From Candidatus Nitrotoga sp. CP45 (GTDB taxonomy: Bacteria > Pseudomonadota > Gammaproteobacteria > Burkholderiales > Gallionellaceae), in contig QFXJ01000012.1 in the NCBI GenBank assembly GCA_003402375.1, forward strand, positions 1 through 64,000: a stretch of DNA of 64,000 nt. Direction: 5' to 3'. How positions within the stretch are numbered: the stretch's first letter is position 1; each line of letters opens with the position of its first letter. This document shows positions 9,191-19,905 of the stretch, in pieces. The notes under the pieces are model-generated. The model was not told the DNA's origin. It did no database searches and saw nothing but the letters and a program-made list of their open reading frames with translations. Made by a program: the position numbers and the translations under genes.

Positions 9191-11830
9191 TTATACAACG
9201 GGCAGTTGCTGTAGCAATTCTACAGCAACCGCTCGATGCTGTTCATCACCATCGCGCACAACTTCTTCTAAAATTTCGCGCGCTCCTGCGGCATCTCCCA
9301 TTTCCTGATAAGCCTTGGCTAGATCAAGTTTGGTGGCAGCTTCATGCCAACGTGCATCCTTTTCCTCGGCTGACAGCGCCGGAGCAGACACAACAGGTTT
9401 ATCCAGATTCAAACTGATATCACCCAAACCGATATCCATTATTTCCTTGGGCACAGCTTTTACGGACGAAACCTCGAACTTATCCGCACTCTTATCTGCA
9501 AGAGGGAAATCTAGCTCGAAATCCATAGGTTCATTGATATTCACTGGGGCAAATCCTGCCGTTTTTTCTTGGACTATTTCAGGGCTTGGGGCATGGCTAG
9601 CCGTCACATCAAAAATAAAATCATCCAAATTATTTGGAGTTATTTCAGTTTTACCAGAACTCGCCGTAGGCAATTTCGCATGGCCGGCAGTTACATCGAA
9701 ATCCATCGTTGTATTCTTTGCGATAGCGCCCGACTGATTTGTCTTAGCAATATCTGCCGATGTTTTAGGTGCGCCAAAACCGAAATCAAGGTCGAAATCC
9801 AATGAAGGTGGCGATTTACTACCCTCATTCAGCATGACATCGGAAGAGCCAGTAACAACAAGCGGTTCCTCCGCTAATGCATTTACATTGCCGCCATACA
9901 TTGGGTTGTTCGGTTCAAGCTTGATGCCCATTATGGCTGCTTGCTCCCAAGCTTCCACATCGCCTGAATCCCGCAACTGACTCGCAATGGTAGCGAATGA
10001 ACGCGTGTCCTTGCGGTTCGCATAAATAGACAGTAGCTTAAGATGTATCTGATGGTTAGTCGGATTCTTGATCAGCGCCTCTTTCAAAACCTTTTCCGCT
10101 TGCTCGTCACGACCGAAACTCAAGAATAAGTCCGCTCCGCTGATCGGATCAAAATCATCGGTCTGCACTTGGCTAATACCACTAGCCGCAGTAGCAACAG
10201 TAGCAACATCGTCAGTTTTCGAAAAAGCCGATACCGACGTAGCCATTTCATTGGGAACACCTATCACATGCTCAGCCGACTTATCCCCAAATTTAATTTT
10301 TTTCTTGGCGTCCTTGCCACGCCGGGTCAGCGAATAGCCAAGTCCAATCAACCCCAACAGCGCAGCCGCCCCGCCCGCCATATAAATCGGCTGACCAAGT
10401 ATAACGTCCACAAAGGAAGGTTGCGCAACGGTCAATTTGGGTTTAGTTATAGGCTTGGCTGGTTTCACCGGGCTAACGGTTGCAACTGCGCTTACGGCTG
10501 CAACCTCAGAAGCAACAACAGCAACTTGTGAAGCAACAACAATGGGTTGCGACATAGCCCCCGGCGGAATTTCGTCCAATTTAGTGACAGCTTGGCCTTC
10601 AACTGAACTCTGGGCAGATGTCACCTGCGCTGCGGGTGGCTGACTCTTCAAATCGATCAGACGCTGCAAATCTTGGACGTTTTTTTCCAAGGCTACAACG
10701 CGCTCATTGCTTTCCTGAAGCGCCTTGCCCTTGGAGATAGCCTCCTCCTCCATTGCATGAATCTTGTTTTGTAATGATTTTGCATTGCCGCCTGCAGAGG
10801 TTTTATCACCGGGCGCTTCACCCTTGGACAATCTCACTACTTCCTTCGCGGATTCTTTGGCTGCAGTGGCATTGTCAGCCACAGTAGTGCTAATTTTACC
10901 AGAGGCTCCCTGCTTAGGCTCTTCTCCTGTCTCAAGTCCACTGGCTGCCGCAAGCTTTTGACGATAAGCGTGCCAGTCATCAGCTTGTGCACGGATTTCC
11001 TTCACAGCTTGCACCTGCGACAGATTATCCAGCTCGGATTGCGCTGGCATTTGCAGGATTTTGCCTGTTTTCAGGCGGTTCATGTTTTTGCCGTCGAATG
11101 CGTCGGTATTGGCGTGATACAAAGCAACCAGTGCGCGTTCCAGACTAACATCGGAAGACTTTGTTTGACGTGCAAGCTTACCTAAGGTATCGCCGCGTCT
11201 CACCTTAATAGAGCCGGAAGCAACGCCACTACTCTCACCGGGTTCGTTAACGGTGGCAGGCATTTCGTCAACGGCTTTTTTTTCATCCGCCACCAAGGCG
11301 ATACTTGGCAACGGGGTTTCGATTATCTCTTCTTTTGTTTTTGATTCAATGGCTTTAGGTTCAAGCTCGGTCACATCAACAATGCTCGGCTCTACTGGCC
11401 TCACTTCCGCTGACTGGGGTTGAATGGGAACATAACCTGGCGGATCAAGTAGAAAGGTGTATTCCCGTAGCAGCCTGCCAGACGACCAAGTCAATTCCAC
11501 CAATAGATTAACGAATGGCTCATTAATCGGTTGCACTGAAGTTACCTTGATATAAGGTTCACCATTAGCATTCGTCTCAATTTTGAAGTTCAAAGGGGGC
11601 AATCCAGATGGGTAATCCAGACCCGCATCCTTGAATACTTCAGGCGGAGCCAAACGCGCAGTTAAACTACTTATTTCATCTTTGCTGGCCGTTCCAAGCT
11701 CTATCAACACATTCATGGGTTCACCCAAGGTGTTGGCCACGTTAATATCGCCCATGCTAATCGCATAAGAAAAACCAGACACAACTAAACCAACAACTAA
11801 CCCCAATGCTTTGACGAGTGATTTCAGCAC
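9191..11830 (-). CDS. fimV: FimV-like polar hub protein with LysM and C-terminal TPR
   Basis: FimV proteins sit in the inner membrane at the cell pole, bind peptidoglycan and organise type IV pili and polarity. This one has a signal peptide (to about residue 24), the FimV N-terminal domain, a LysM segment near 205-260 (VRRGDTLGKLARQ), a short coiled coil, one membrane helix near 490, and a long acidic cytoplasmic region with repeated LDFDLDFGF-like motifs. It ends in the conserved FimV helix pair (LAKAYQEMGDAAGAREIL). Length (879) is in the family range. It is transcribed downstream of asd. No pilus genes are in the window. Confidence 0.9.
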   Translation of the reverse strand: MLKSLVKALGLVVGLVVSGFSYAISMGDINVANTLGEPMNVLIELGTASKDEISSLTARLAPPEVFKDAGLDYPSGLPPLNFKIETNANGEPYIKVTSVQPINEPFVNLLVELTWSSGRLLREYTFLLDPPGYVPIQPQSAEVRPVEPSIVDVTELEPKAIESKTKEEIIETPLPSIALVADEKKAVDEMPATVNEPGESSGVASGSIKVRRGDTLGKLARQTKSSDVSLERALVALYHANTDAFDGKNMNRLKTGKILQMPAQSELDNLSQVQAVKEIRAQADDWHAYRQKLAAASGLETGEEPKQGASGKISTTVADNATAAKESAKEVVRLSKGEAPGDKTSAGGNAKSLQNKIHAMEEEAISKGKALQESNERVVALEKNVQDLQRLIDLKSQPPAAQVTSAQSSVEGQAVTKLDEIPPGAMSQPIVVASQVAVVASEVAAVSAVATVSPVKPAKPITKPKLTVAQPSFVDVILGQPIYMAGGAAALLGLIGLGYSLTRRGKDAKKKIKFGDKSAEHVIGVPNEMATSVSAFSKTDDVATVATAASGISQVQTDDFDPISGADLFLSFGRDEQAEKVLKEALIKNPTNHQIHLKLLSIYANRKDTRSFATIASQLRDSGDVEAWEQAAIMGIKLEPNNPMYGGNVNALAEEPLVVTGSSDVMLNEGSKSPPSLDFDLDFGFGAPKTSADIAKTNQSGAIAKNTTMDFDVTAGHAKLPTASSGKTEITPNNLDDFIFDVTASHAPSPEIVQEKTAGFAPVNINEPMDFELDFPLADKSADKFEVSSVKAVPKEIMDIGLGDISLNLDKPVVSAPALSAEEKDARWHEAATKLDLAKAYQEMGDAAGAREILEEVVRDGDEQHRAVAVELLQQLPVV

Positions 11831-11904
11831 ACTGCCACCTTTATAAAGATTTTATTTAACATGAAGAACATAACATCATGAAGTTATCAGCGCAAGCTAA
11901 AAGC

Positions 11905-12927
11905 TTAGGCTAAGTACGTTTCAATCAAAATCTCGGCAATCTGCACGCTGTTAAGCGCTGCACCCTTGCGTACATTATCACTCACCACCCACAAATCAAG
12001 GCCACGCGGATGTGATATGTCCTCTCGGATTCGCCCTACAAGAGTCGCATCCTGTCCTGCCGCTTCAATTGCAGTGGGGTAGCCACCAGGCTCGCGTCCA
12101 TCCATCACTTGTACGCCTGGTGCCTTTTCCAACAAAGCACGCGCTTCGTCTGCTGTGATTTTCTTTTGTGTTTCAATATGCACCGCCTCTGAATGGCCAT
12201 AGAACACCGGCACCCGCACAGCAGTAGCATTTACCATGATGCTCTCATTTTCCATGATCTTGCGAGTCTCCCACACCATCTTCATCTCTTCTTTGGTGTA
12301 ACCGTTATCCATGAACACATCAATGTGCGGCAGTACATTGAATGCGATACGTTTAGGATAAACCTCGGTCTTCACTTCCTGATGGTTAAACAAAGCACGT
12401 GTCTGCTCCGCTAATTCCTCAATGGCTTCCTTGCCAGTGCCAGATACTGCCTGATATGTGGCAACATTAATGCGCTCTATGCCTACTGCGTCATGGATAG
12501 GTTTCAACGCCACCAACATTTGGATGGTGGAACAGTTCGGATTGGCAATAATGCCCCGGTTCTTGTATTGCGCAATGGCATGCGGATTCACTTCCGGCAC
12601 CACAAGCGGAATGTCGTCCTCGTAGCGGAATTGCGCGGTATTATCGATCACCACGCAGCCAGCTGCTGCGGCGATAGGCGCATATTTTTCCGACACACTG
12701 CTGCCAGCGGAAAACAAGCCAATCTGCACCTGCGAAAAATCGAAACCTTCCACGTCCTGAACAGTAACTTCCTGGTTGCGAAATGTCATTGTAGAACCGG
12801 CAGAACGACTGGAAGCCAAGAGGAACAGCTTACCGACAGGAAAGTTACGCTGCTCCAGAATTGACAGCATTGCCTCGCCAACAGCACCCGTCGCACCCAG
12901 TATCGCGACATCGTATTTCTTGCTCAT
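11905..12927 (-). CDS. asd: aspartate-semialdehyde dehydrogenase
   Basis: Asd reduces aspartyl phosphate to aspartate semialdehyde, the branch point to lysine, threonine, methionine and diaminopimelate. The 340-residue protein has the NADP loop GATGAVGEAML and the catalytic cysteine in NPNCSTIQM. It lies between leuB and fimV, as in many betaproteobacteria. The 232-base space before it (12928-13159) contains only a weak hairpin (AGACC-GTA-GGTCT). Confidence 0.97.
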   Translation of the reverse strand: MSKKYDVAILGATGAVGEAMLSILEQRNFPVGKLFLLASSRSAGSTMTFRNQEVTVQDVEGFDFSQVQIGLFSAGSSVSEKYAPIAAAAGCVVIDNTAQFRYEDDIPLVVPEVNPHAIAQYKNRGIIANPNCSTIQMLVALKPIHDAVGIERINVATYQAVSGTGKEAIEELAEQTRALFNHQEVKTEVYPKRIAFNVLPHIDVFMDNGYTKEEMKMVWETRKIMENESIMVNATAVRVPVFYGHSEAVHIETQKKITADEARALLEKAPGVQVMDGREPGGYPTAIEAAGQDATLVGRIREDISHPRGLDLWVVSDNVRKGAALNSVQIAEILIETYLA

Positions 12928-13159
12928 GCTTCCACCCTCTTTAAATTAATTACCCCCCAGCGGAGCTGGAGATTCTATAGCTGAATCATACTAAAAGCGC
13001 TGGCAACCCATGTGCCACCCAAATACACTTGCTTCTACCTCTTGAAAAAACCATATACAGCTACATCCCATCTCTAAATATGGCTCAAAGACCGTAGGTC
13101 TAGCCTTGCTTGAGGAGTCCCTTGATAAAGCGAGAAAGCGGGCTGTCTACTTCATTAAA

Positions 13160-14245
13160 TTAATTCAACATCGCCGCAACCACGGCATCGCCCATCGCGT
13201 CCGTACCAATTTTCTCCATATCTGCCCCGGCAATATCCGCGGTGCGCAAACCCCGCTGCAAAGTTTTGCGCACAGAGGACTCGATGCGTTGTGCGATATC
13301 TACGCGCGCAAATGTATAGCGCATCATCATTGCCAATGACAAAATTGTCGCCAAGGGATTGGCAATATTTTTGCCCGCGATATCTGGTGCAGATCCGTGG
13401 CAAGGTTCATACAAACCCTTATTGTTCGCATCCAATGAAGCGGAAGGCAGCATGCCGATGGAACCAGTCAACATAGAGGCTTCATCCGACAGGATGTCGC
13501 CGAAGATGTTACCGGTGAGAATTACATCAAACTGCTTAGGCGCCCGCACCAATTGCATTGCTGCATTATCCACATACATATGCGACAACTCGACTGCCGG
13601 GTACTCCTTTGCCACCTTCGTCACTATTTCACGCCACAACATACTGGTATCCAGCACATTAGCCTTATCCACTGAGCACACTTTCCCCATACCATTTTCA
13701 CCAGCGCGTTTCATGGCTATCTGGAAGCCAACATGTGCCACACGGGAGATCTCAGACTCACTGTATATCATGGTATCAAAACCTTGCCGCTCACCATTAT
13801 CAAGCGTCCGTATGCCGCGTGGCTGGCCGAAATAAATATCACCAGTCAATTCCCGCAAAATCATGATATCTAGCCCAGATACTATTTCCGGACGCAGCGG
13901 AGACGCATTTGCCAACTCTGGGTATAACTGCGCCGGACGCAGGTTAGCGAACAGATTAAGTCCTTTACGAATGCGCAACAAGCCTTGTTCCGGACGTAGC
14001 AAGCGCGGTAGCGCATCATATTGATAGCCCCCCACTGCCCCGAGCAATACGGCATCTGACTGCTGTGCCAACTTTAGCGTAGCATCCGGTAGCGGATCAC
14101 CTGAAGCATCATATCCCGCACCTCCGATAGGTGCGTATTCCAACTCCAACGGCATCCCCTCGCGTCGCAGGACTTCTAGTACCTTAGCAGCTTGTGCAAC
14201 AATTTCTGGCCCAATACCATCACCCGGCAATATAGCGATTTTCAT
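13160..14245 (-). CDS. leuB: 3-isopropylmalate dehydrogenase
   Basis: LeuB oxidatively decarboxylates 3-isopropylmalate to 2-oxoisocaproate with NAD in leucine synthesis. The 361-residue protein shows PGDGIGPEI at the N terminus, the substrate arginines in [14 protein letters not shown], and the metal aspartates and NAD region in [14 protein letters not shown] and [12 protein letters not shown]. It follows leuD by 34 bases and is the last gene of the leuC-ecn-leuD-leuB run. Confidence 0.97.
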   Translation of the reverse strand: MKIAILPGDGIGPEIVAQAAKVLEVLRREGMPLELEYAPIGGAGYDASGDPLPDATLKLAQQSDAVLLGAVGGYQYDALPRLLRPEQGLLRIRKGLNLFANLRPAQLYPELANASPLRPEIVSGLDIMILRELTGDIYFGQPRGIRTLDNGERQGFDTMIYSESEISRVAHVGFQIAMKRAGENGMGKVCSVDKANVLDTSMLWREIVTKVAKEYPAVELSHMYVDNAAMQLVRAPKQFDVILTGNIFGDILSDEASMLTGSIGMLPSASLDANNKGLYEPCHGSAPDIAGKNIANPLATILSLAMMMRYTFARVDIAQRIESSVRKTLQRGLRTADIAGADMEKIGTDAMGDAVVAAMLN

Positions 14246-14279
14246 AAATTCAACTCTCTTCCCGGCCTATACAATTGAT

Positions 14280-14918
14280 TTAAGTAAACAACCATGGTGC
14301 TTCAAGCTTACGCCGTGTTTCATATTCCTTAATCTTTCGCACATGCTGCAGGGTCAGCCCAATGTCATCCAGTCCGTTCAACAAGCAATTTTTGCGAAAG
14401 TCATCCACCTCAAAGCGATACACCACCCCATTCGGCGCAATGATGCTTTGCTGCTCCAAGTCAATTTTCAAGTGATAGCCTGGCGTCGCGGTCACTACCT
14501 GAAATAAATCATCTATGCCCGCAATATCCAGCACTATCGGCAACAAACCATTTTTAAAACAGTTATTACAGAAAATATCGGCAAAACTAGGCGCTATGAT
14601 GGCGCGAAAACCGTAATCATCTAGTGCCCACGGTGCATGCTCACGCGACGAACCGCAGCCAAAATTCTCACGTGCCAGTAAAATCTGCGCGCCATGATAA
14701 CGCGGCTGGTTCAGCACAAAATCTGGATTGAGTGGCCGCTTGGAATTGTCCATGCCCGGTTCGCCGTGGTCAAGATAACGCCACTCGTCAAACAAGTTGG
14801 GACCAAAACCGGTGCGTTTGATCGATTTCAGAAATTGCTTGGGGATGATCGCGTCCGTATCCACATTGGCACGGTCAAGTGGTACAACTAGGCCATCGAC
14901 CTGGATAAACTTATCCAT
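14280..14918 (-). CDS. leuD: 3-isopropylmalate dehydratase small subunit
   Basis: LeuD is the swivel domain of isopropylmalate isomerase and works with the iron-sulfur subunit LeuC. The 212-residue protein has the substrate loop [15 protein letters not shown] and the N-terminal [13 protein letters not shown]. It lies directly after the small lipoprotein gene and before leuB. Confidence 0.97.
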   Translation of the reverse strand: MDKFIQVDGLVVPLDRANVDTDAIIPKQFLKSIKRTGFGPNLFDEWRYLDHGEPGMDNSKRPLNPDFVLNQPRYHGAQILLARENFGCGSSREHAPWALDDYGFRAIIAPSFADIFCNNCFKNGLLPIVLDIAGIDDLFQVVTATPGYHLKIDLEQQSIIAPNGVVYRFEVDDFRKNCLLNGLDDIGLTLQHVRKIKEYETRRKLEAPWLFT

Positions 14919-14920
14919 TG

Positions 14921-15073
14921 CTATTTTCCATTGCTATTCTTTACATCATCCGCTGTTTTCTCAATCGTACCGCCAACTTTAGATAAGTCTTTGCCAAATC
15001 CTCCCACAGTATTACATCCTGTCACCATCACCAAAGACACCACTAGCACCAACACAAATTTAAGCATTCCCAT
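14921..15073 (-). CDS. entericidin-type small lipoprotein
   Basis: This is a 50-codon gene between leuC and leuD. The protein begins [16 protein letters not shown] and has a lipobox ending VTGC at residue 20, followed by a short glycine and lysine-rich tail ([15 protein letters not shown]). This is the layout of entericidin A/B lipoproteins: a signal peptide, a modified cysteine and an amphipathic helix. AGGAG lies seven bases before the ATG. It ends three bases before leuD, so it is co-transcribed with the leucine genes, as often seen in betaproteobacteria. Toxic or antidote activity is not established by sequence. Confidence 0.85.
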   Translation of the reverse strand: MGMLKFVLVLVVSLVMVTGCNTVGGFGKDLSKVGGTIEKTADDVKNSNGK

Positions 15074-15099
15074 TTTTTTCTCCTATATGCAAAGTAATA

Positions 15100-16515
15100 C
15101 TAAAAGTTTCTGACATCTACAAAATGGCCGGCAATCGCTGCTGCCGCTGCCATTTCGGGGCTTACTAAATGGGTTCTGCCGCCTGGCCCCTGCCGTCCTT
15201 CGAAATTGCGGTTGGAAGTTGAAGCACAGCGCTCACCAGACTCCAATCTGTCTGCATTCATCGCAAGGCACATAGAACATCCTGGCTCACGCCATTCGAA
15301 ACCCGCCTCGACAAATATTTTGTCCAAGCCTTCGCGCTCAGCCTGCTGCTTAACTAATCCAGAGCCAGGCACCGCCATCGCCAGCTTCACATTAGCAGCA
15401 ACATGTTTGCCGCGCACCACCTCTGCCGCAGCGCGCAAATCCTCAATGCGAGCATTGGTGCATGAACCGATAAATACTTTGTCAATCTGAATTTCGGTAA
15501 TCGGCGTATTCGGCTGCAATCCCATATACTTTAAAGAAAGATCAATACTGCTGCGCTTCACGGGGTCGCTCTCCCGCGCCGGATCAGGTACGTTGCCATC
15601 TACTGCCACCACCATTTCCGGCGAGGTACCCCAAGTTACTTGTGGTTTTATTTCCGCAGCATCCAGTTGTACTACCTTATCGAACTGCGCACCCTCGTCG
15701 CTATGCAAAGTACGCCAGTAATCTACCGCCTTGTCCCATAATTCACCTTGCGGCGCAAAAGGCCGACCCTTGAGGTAGCTGATCGTGGTGTCATCCGCCG
15801 CTATCATACCGGCGCGGGCACCTGCTTCGATGGCCATGTTGCATACGGTCATTCGCCCTTCCATAGACAGCGCCCGGATCGCGCTACCGGCAAATTCGAT
15901 CGCATAGCCCGTTCCACCTGCCGTACCAATTTTTCCGATCACCGCCAGCACCAAATCCTTAGCAGTGACACCCTTACCGAGCATGCCTTCCACCAACACC
16001 TGCATCGCATGGGCTTTTTTCATCAACAAGCATTGTGTCGCCATCACATGCTCAACCTCGGACGTACCAATGCCAAACGCCAGCGCAGCAAACGCGCCAT
16101 GCGTACTGGTGTGCGAATCACCACATACCACGGTCATGCCCGGCAAAGTCGCACCCTGCTCCGGCCCAATAACATGCACGATGCCCTGGCGCACGTCCGC
16201 CATCCTGAATTCGGTAATACCAAGTTCATCGCAATTACTGTCCAAAGTCTCCACTTGCAGTCGCGAAATCGGATCGGCAATGCCCTGCGTACGGTCCGTA
16301 GTTGGCACATTGTGGTCGGCCACGGCAAGCATGGAAGCTATGCGCCAAGGCTTGCGCCCAGCCAGCCGCAAGCCCTCAAATGCCTGCGGACTGGTCACTT
16401 CATGTACCAAATGGCGATCGATATAAATTAATGTGGTGCCATCGGACTCTTCATGCACCACATGGCCGTTCCAAAGTTTGTCGTAAAGAGTTTGTGTGCC
16501 CATGCTCGCTTCCAT
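15100..16515 (-). CDS. leuC: 3-isopropylmalate dehydratase large subunit
   Basis: LeuC is the [4Fe-4S] subunit of isopropylmalate isomerase, which converts 2- to 3-isopropylmalate. Cluster cysteines appear in [13 protein letters not shown] and in [11 protein letters not shown]. The 471-residue length is normal. An ATG four codons in (16503) matches the family start [11 protein letters not shown] slightly better than the ATG at 16515. It is the first gene of the leuC-ecn-leuD-leuB run. The 260 bases upstream show no gene. Confidence 0.97.
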   Translation of the reverse strand: MEASMGTQTLYDKLWNGHVVHEESDGTTLIYIDRHLVHEVTSPQAFEGLRLAGRKPWRIASMLAVADHNVPTTDRTQGIADPISRLQVETLDSNCDELGITEFRMADVRQGIVHVIGPEQGATLPGMTVVCGDSHTSTHGAFAALAFGIGTSEVEHVMATQCLLMKKAHAMQVLVEGMLGKGVTAKDLVLAVIGKIGTAGGTGYAIEFAGSAIRALSMEGRMTVCNMAIEAGARAGMIAADDTTISYLKGRPFAPQGELWDKAVDYWRTLHSDEGAQFDKVVQLDAAEIKPQVTWGTSPEMVVAVDGNVPDPARESDPVKRSSIDLSLKYMGLQPNTPITEIQIDKVFIGSCTNARIEDLRAAAEVVRGKHVAANVKLAMAVPGSGLVKQQAEREGLDKIFVEAGFEWREPGCSMCLAMNADRLESGERCASTSNRNFEGRQGPGGRTHLVSPEMAAAAAIAGHFVDVRNF

Positions 16516-16774
16516 TTTAGAGCGCGTGATTATGCCACAGCATATGGGCTATCCGCCACGGACAGCCTTTTTGACTCAAGAATCTGGAGAGGCAGCTATA
16601 TTTCGAATTAGCAGTAATCTCAGCGATCTGACAAACTTGCTCAATGGCGCACTCAAACAAAAATACTAGCGCCCAAAAACGATCACGGTGTAATGCCCCA
16701 AAGTACATTCATCTTGTCACAGGAGTAGTGCAATCCAGATTAATGGTTACAATTCGAAAATCCTGTGCAACTCC

Positions 16775-19207
16775 GTGCTTAACAATATGCTGATCCCAAA
16801 CCTGACTCCCGCCGATCTTCGCCTCACCATCGATCCCGACTCGCTTGGATTCTCTAGTACAGCAGAATTGTTGCCGTATCCACTATCCTGGATTGGGCAA
16901 GAGCGCGCCGAATTGGCCGCCCACTTTGGTCTTGGAATAGATCAACCTGGCTACAACCTATTCGTACTGGGTGAGGTCGGCAGTGGCCGCTCTTCGCTGC
17001 TTAGGCAAGCGATGCAGGCGGCCGCCGCAAATAAGGTGGTGCCGCCCGATTTATGTTATCTGCACAACTTCGATACACCGGAAAGACCGCAGGCTTTGTA
17101 TTTGCCTGCCGGGCAGGGACGCCTGCTGCGCCAACTCATGGCGCGGATGGCGAAATCCCTGCAAATAGAAATTCCGCAATGCCTGGAGGGGCAGGATTTC
17201 AAAGCCGAAAGCGAGCGTATTGAAAAAACCTACAAAGATGAAGAACGCAAAAACTACGCTGAGCTCGAAGCTTTTGCCGAAGCCCGAAAATTCGCGATTC
17301 AACGTGAGGCAGGACACATGGTTTTCACTCTATTGGGTAACAAGGGGCACGTACTTTCCGAAGACGAAGTGCTTGTCTTGCCGAAAGAACACCGGATCGA
17401 GATAGAGCAGGCCGAGCAGGAACTGCGCGTGAAGATTACCAGCTATTTCGAAAAAACCCGGCCGCTGGAACGCCTTATGAACGATGCCTTAGCGGCATTG
17501 CGGCGCCAAATAGTGAAGCCGTTGTTGAATCATGGATTACAGGACATCAGGGACGTATTGAAAAAGAAGGACACAGATTCCATCAAACTTGGTACGTATC
17601 TGGAGCAGGTCATGCAGGACGTACTCGATAATCTGGAACACTTCAAGGTTTCCGATACTGATGAGGAAAATCGGCAGGAGGCATTAAGCAAAGTATTGTC
17701 CCGTTACCGGGTGAACCTGGTAGTGGACAATCATGGCCTGATTAGTGCGCCGGTAATTATCGAAGATAACCCATTATTCCGTTCACTGTTCGGCAACATT
17801 GAATATCAAACCGTAAACGATGTACTGGTCACTGATTTTACCTGCATCCGCGCTGGTAGCCTGCACAAAGCGCACGGGGGCTTTCTCATGCTGCATCTAC
17901 GCGACCTGCTACCTGATGATCTGGTGTGGGAAAAACTGCGGCGCTTGTTGCGTAGCGGCAAGCTGCAAATCGAAGAGCCGGGTACAGGTCTCACACCGAT
18001 TGCAGCCGTTTCGCTCGAACCCGAGGCGGTGAATGTTGAAGTCAAGATCATTTTGATCGGTTCGCGCGAACAGTATTATGAGTTGCAGGAGGAGGATCCA
18101 GAGTTCGCACGCCGCTTTCGGGTCAAGGTAGACTTTGCCGAAAGTTTTTTATCCAGCGCTGAAACCCGCCGCGCTTCGTCAATTTTTATCGCCCACGCTT
18201 GCCAGGAACTGGAGCTGCCTCATTTTTCCGCCGCCGCCGTAGCTCGTCTGCTAGAGGATTCCCATCGCGAAACGGATGATCAGTCTCGCCAAAGCGCGAT
18301 CTTCGCCCGCGCCGAGGCGCTGGTAATGGAAAGTGCTGCGCTCTGCCGCGCTCGCGCCGGTCTTCTGGTCGAGGCAGCGGATGTGGAGGCCGCACTTCGT
18401 GCGCACATCTTGCGTCACGATTACCCCGCTCAACGCTTGCAGGAATCCATTGCCGAAGGTGATGTACTGATCTCCGTACATGGTGAAAAAATTGGCCAGC
18501 TTAATGGTCTTTCCCAGATAGATCTGGGAGATTACCGTTTTGGCTTTCCAATACGAATCACGGCACGCACCTTTGCCGGAGAAGATGGTTTGCTCAATAT
18601 TGGACGCGAGGTGGAAATGTCCGGGCCAATCCACGATAAGGGCGTGTTCATTTTGCAGAATTACCTGTCTGCCTTATTTGCCCACATTGCACCACTCGCG
18701 CTTAATGCATCCATTGTGTTTGAACAGGACTATTACGGTGTAGAGGGTGATTCTGCTTCCTGCGCTGAACTTTATGCTTTGCTTTCATCCTTGTCGGGCC
18801 TGCCTCTCAAACAAGGCATCGCCGTTACCGGTGCAGTAAATCAGCACGGAGAGGTGTTACCGGTGGGAGGAATTAACGAAAAAATAGAAGGCTACTTTCG
18901 TGTCTGCGAAACGGCCGGACTGGACGGCAGCCAAGGCGTGCTGATTCCACACCGTAACCGCCGACATCTGATGCTGGAGCACAAGGTCATTGAAGCCGTC
19001 GCCAAAGGTTTATTTCATATCTACACCGCAGAGCATGCGAGCGAAGGCATAGAGCTTCTTACCGGTCTCCCGGTCGGCACCGCGAACGGGACGGGTAATT
19101 ATCCTTATGACAGCGTGCTGGGACACGCCCAAAAAACCTTGCTGGCTTATCGCCGCGCCTGTCAGGTGATGGAACATCCGAAAGAAGGACGCAAACATTT
19201 GCGCTGA
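16775..19207 (+). CDS. Lon-like ATP-dependent protease (AAA_32/LonC-type, YcbZ-like)
   Basis: This 810-residue protein is a AAA ATPase fused to a C-terminal Lon protease domain. The Walker A loop reads GEVGSGRSS near residue 65, with arginine and serine in place of the usual Lys-Thr. A coiled-coil insert follows, then the protease serine in GDSASCAE and the lysine in GGINEKIEGY. It lacks the Lon N-terminal substrate domain, which matches Lon-related proteases of the YcbZ type. The start could be the GTG at 16775 or the ATG at 16787; neither has a good ribosome site. It stands alone, divergent from leuC. Confidence 0.9.
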   Translation: MLNNMLIPNLTPADLRLTIDPDSLGFSSTAELLPYPLSWIGQERAELAAHFGLGIDQPGYNLFVLGEVGSGRSSLLRQAMQAAAANKVVPPDLCYLHNFDTPERPQALYLPAGQGRLLRQLMARMAKSLQIEIPQCLEGQDFKAESERIEKTYKDEERKNYAELEAFAEARKFAIQREAGHMVFTLLGNKGHVLSEDEVLVLPKEHRIEIEQAEQELRVKITSYFEKTRPLERLMNDALAALRRQIVKPLLNHGLQDIRDVLKKKDTDSIKLGTYLEQVMQDVLDNLEHFKVSDTDEENRQEALSKVLSRYRVNLVVDNHGLISAPVIIEDNPLFRSLFGNIEYQTVNDVLVTDFTCIRAGSLHKAHGGFLMLHLRDLLPDDLVWEKLRRLLRSGKLQIEEPGTGLTPIAAVSLEPEAVNVEVKIILIGSREQYYELQEEDPEFARRFRVKVDFAESFLSSAETRRASSIFIAHACQELELPHFSAAAVARLLEDSHRETDDQSRQSAIFARAEALVMESAALCRARAGLLVEAADVEAALRAHILRHDYPAQRLQESIAEGDVLISVHGEKIGQLNGLSQIDLGDYRFGFPIRITARTFAGEDGLLNIGREVEMSGPIHDKGVFILQNYLSALFAHIAPLALNASIVFEQDYYGVEGDSASCAELYALLSSLSGLPLKQGIAVTGAVNQHGEVLPVGGINEKIEGYFRVCETAGLDGSQGVLIPHRNRRHLMLEHKVIEAVAKGLFHIYTAEHASEGIELLTGLPVGTANGTGNYPYDSVLGHAQKTLLAYRRACQVMEHPKEGRKHLR

Positions 19208-19447
19208 GTAACGCTGGGGCAGATTTCGATTGTTGGCATTGAGCTATTTACGTATACAGGAACAAAGTGTGCCTGCAATTTAAAACGCAATGCTCGCAGC
19301 ATAACGCTTTACCCACATAAATTCGTGTGGCCGCATTTTGCGGTTTGTACCAGCCCCCCAAAGCACTCCCCATGTATAGTCGTAAATGTGTGAAAATAGC
19401 GACTGCAAATCGGGCATTTAAATAAATCCTACAAAAAAGGCGACAAA

Positions 19448-19600
19448 TTGGTACAACCTAATTTTCAATTCGAAAAGCGTCAAAAAGAATTAGCCAAGAA
19501 AAAAAAGAAAGAAGAAAAAAAACAACGCAAATTAGAAGATAAAGCCCCGCCTTCCTCAGACCAGCCCGATCACGCTAATGATGGAAACCCGTCCACCTAA
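19448..19600 (+). CDS. small lysine-rich protein with TTG start
   Basis: This is a 50-codon frame starting at TTG with AAGG seven bases upstream. The product begins MVQPNFQFEKRQKELAKKKK, is strongly basic and probably helical in its first 30 residues, and then becomes proline and aspartate rich. Small proteins of this shape (a charged helix starting xPNFxFxKRQ) recur in betaproteobacteria, in my recollection, with no known function. RNA or ribosome contact would fit the charge, but nothing shows it. Confidence 0.6.
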   Translation: MVQPNFQFEKRQKELAKKKKKEEKKQRKLEDKAPPSSDQPDHANDGNPST

Positions 19601-19650
19601 ATCAGAACAACGCAACTTCGGTAAGTCTATGGCTGGCTTGCCGGTAAAGC

Positions 19651-19788
19651 GTGGGAATAATACCTAATACCTACACTAATTGCCCCAAGCACGGATACAA
19701 GTTGCCGCAATCTTTACCGAGCAATGCCGCATGCCCTGCTTGCGGCATTTATTTTTGCTTTGATCAACGGCCCAATGCCCAGCACTAG
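19651..19788 (+). CDS. possible small zinc-ribbon ORF or gene remnant
   Basis: A 45-codon frame from a GTG contains NCPKHGYKLPQ and, after 13 more residues, CPACGIYFCF, a CPxH/CPxCG zinc-ribbon-like pair. Such a pair usually opens a longer protein, so this may be the broken N terminus of a larger gene. No ribosome site is obvious. It is listed because the cysteine spacing is hard to get by chance. Confidence 0.35.
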   Translation: MGIIPNTYTNCPKHGYKLPQSLPSNAACPACGIYFCFDQRPNAQH

Positions 19789-19905
19789 AGTGCGCTGGCG
19801 AGCACGCTAAGCGGCTTGGTTGCTTGCCACGCTAAGTTGGGCAAGCGCTGTGTGTGGCGGCAGCGGTTGAAATTAAGCGAGTCGTTAAGCGCCGACTAGC
19901 CACTC

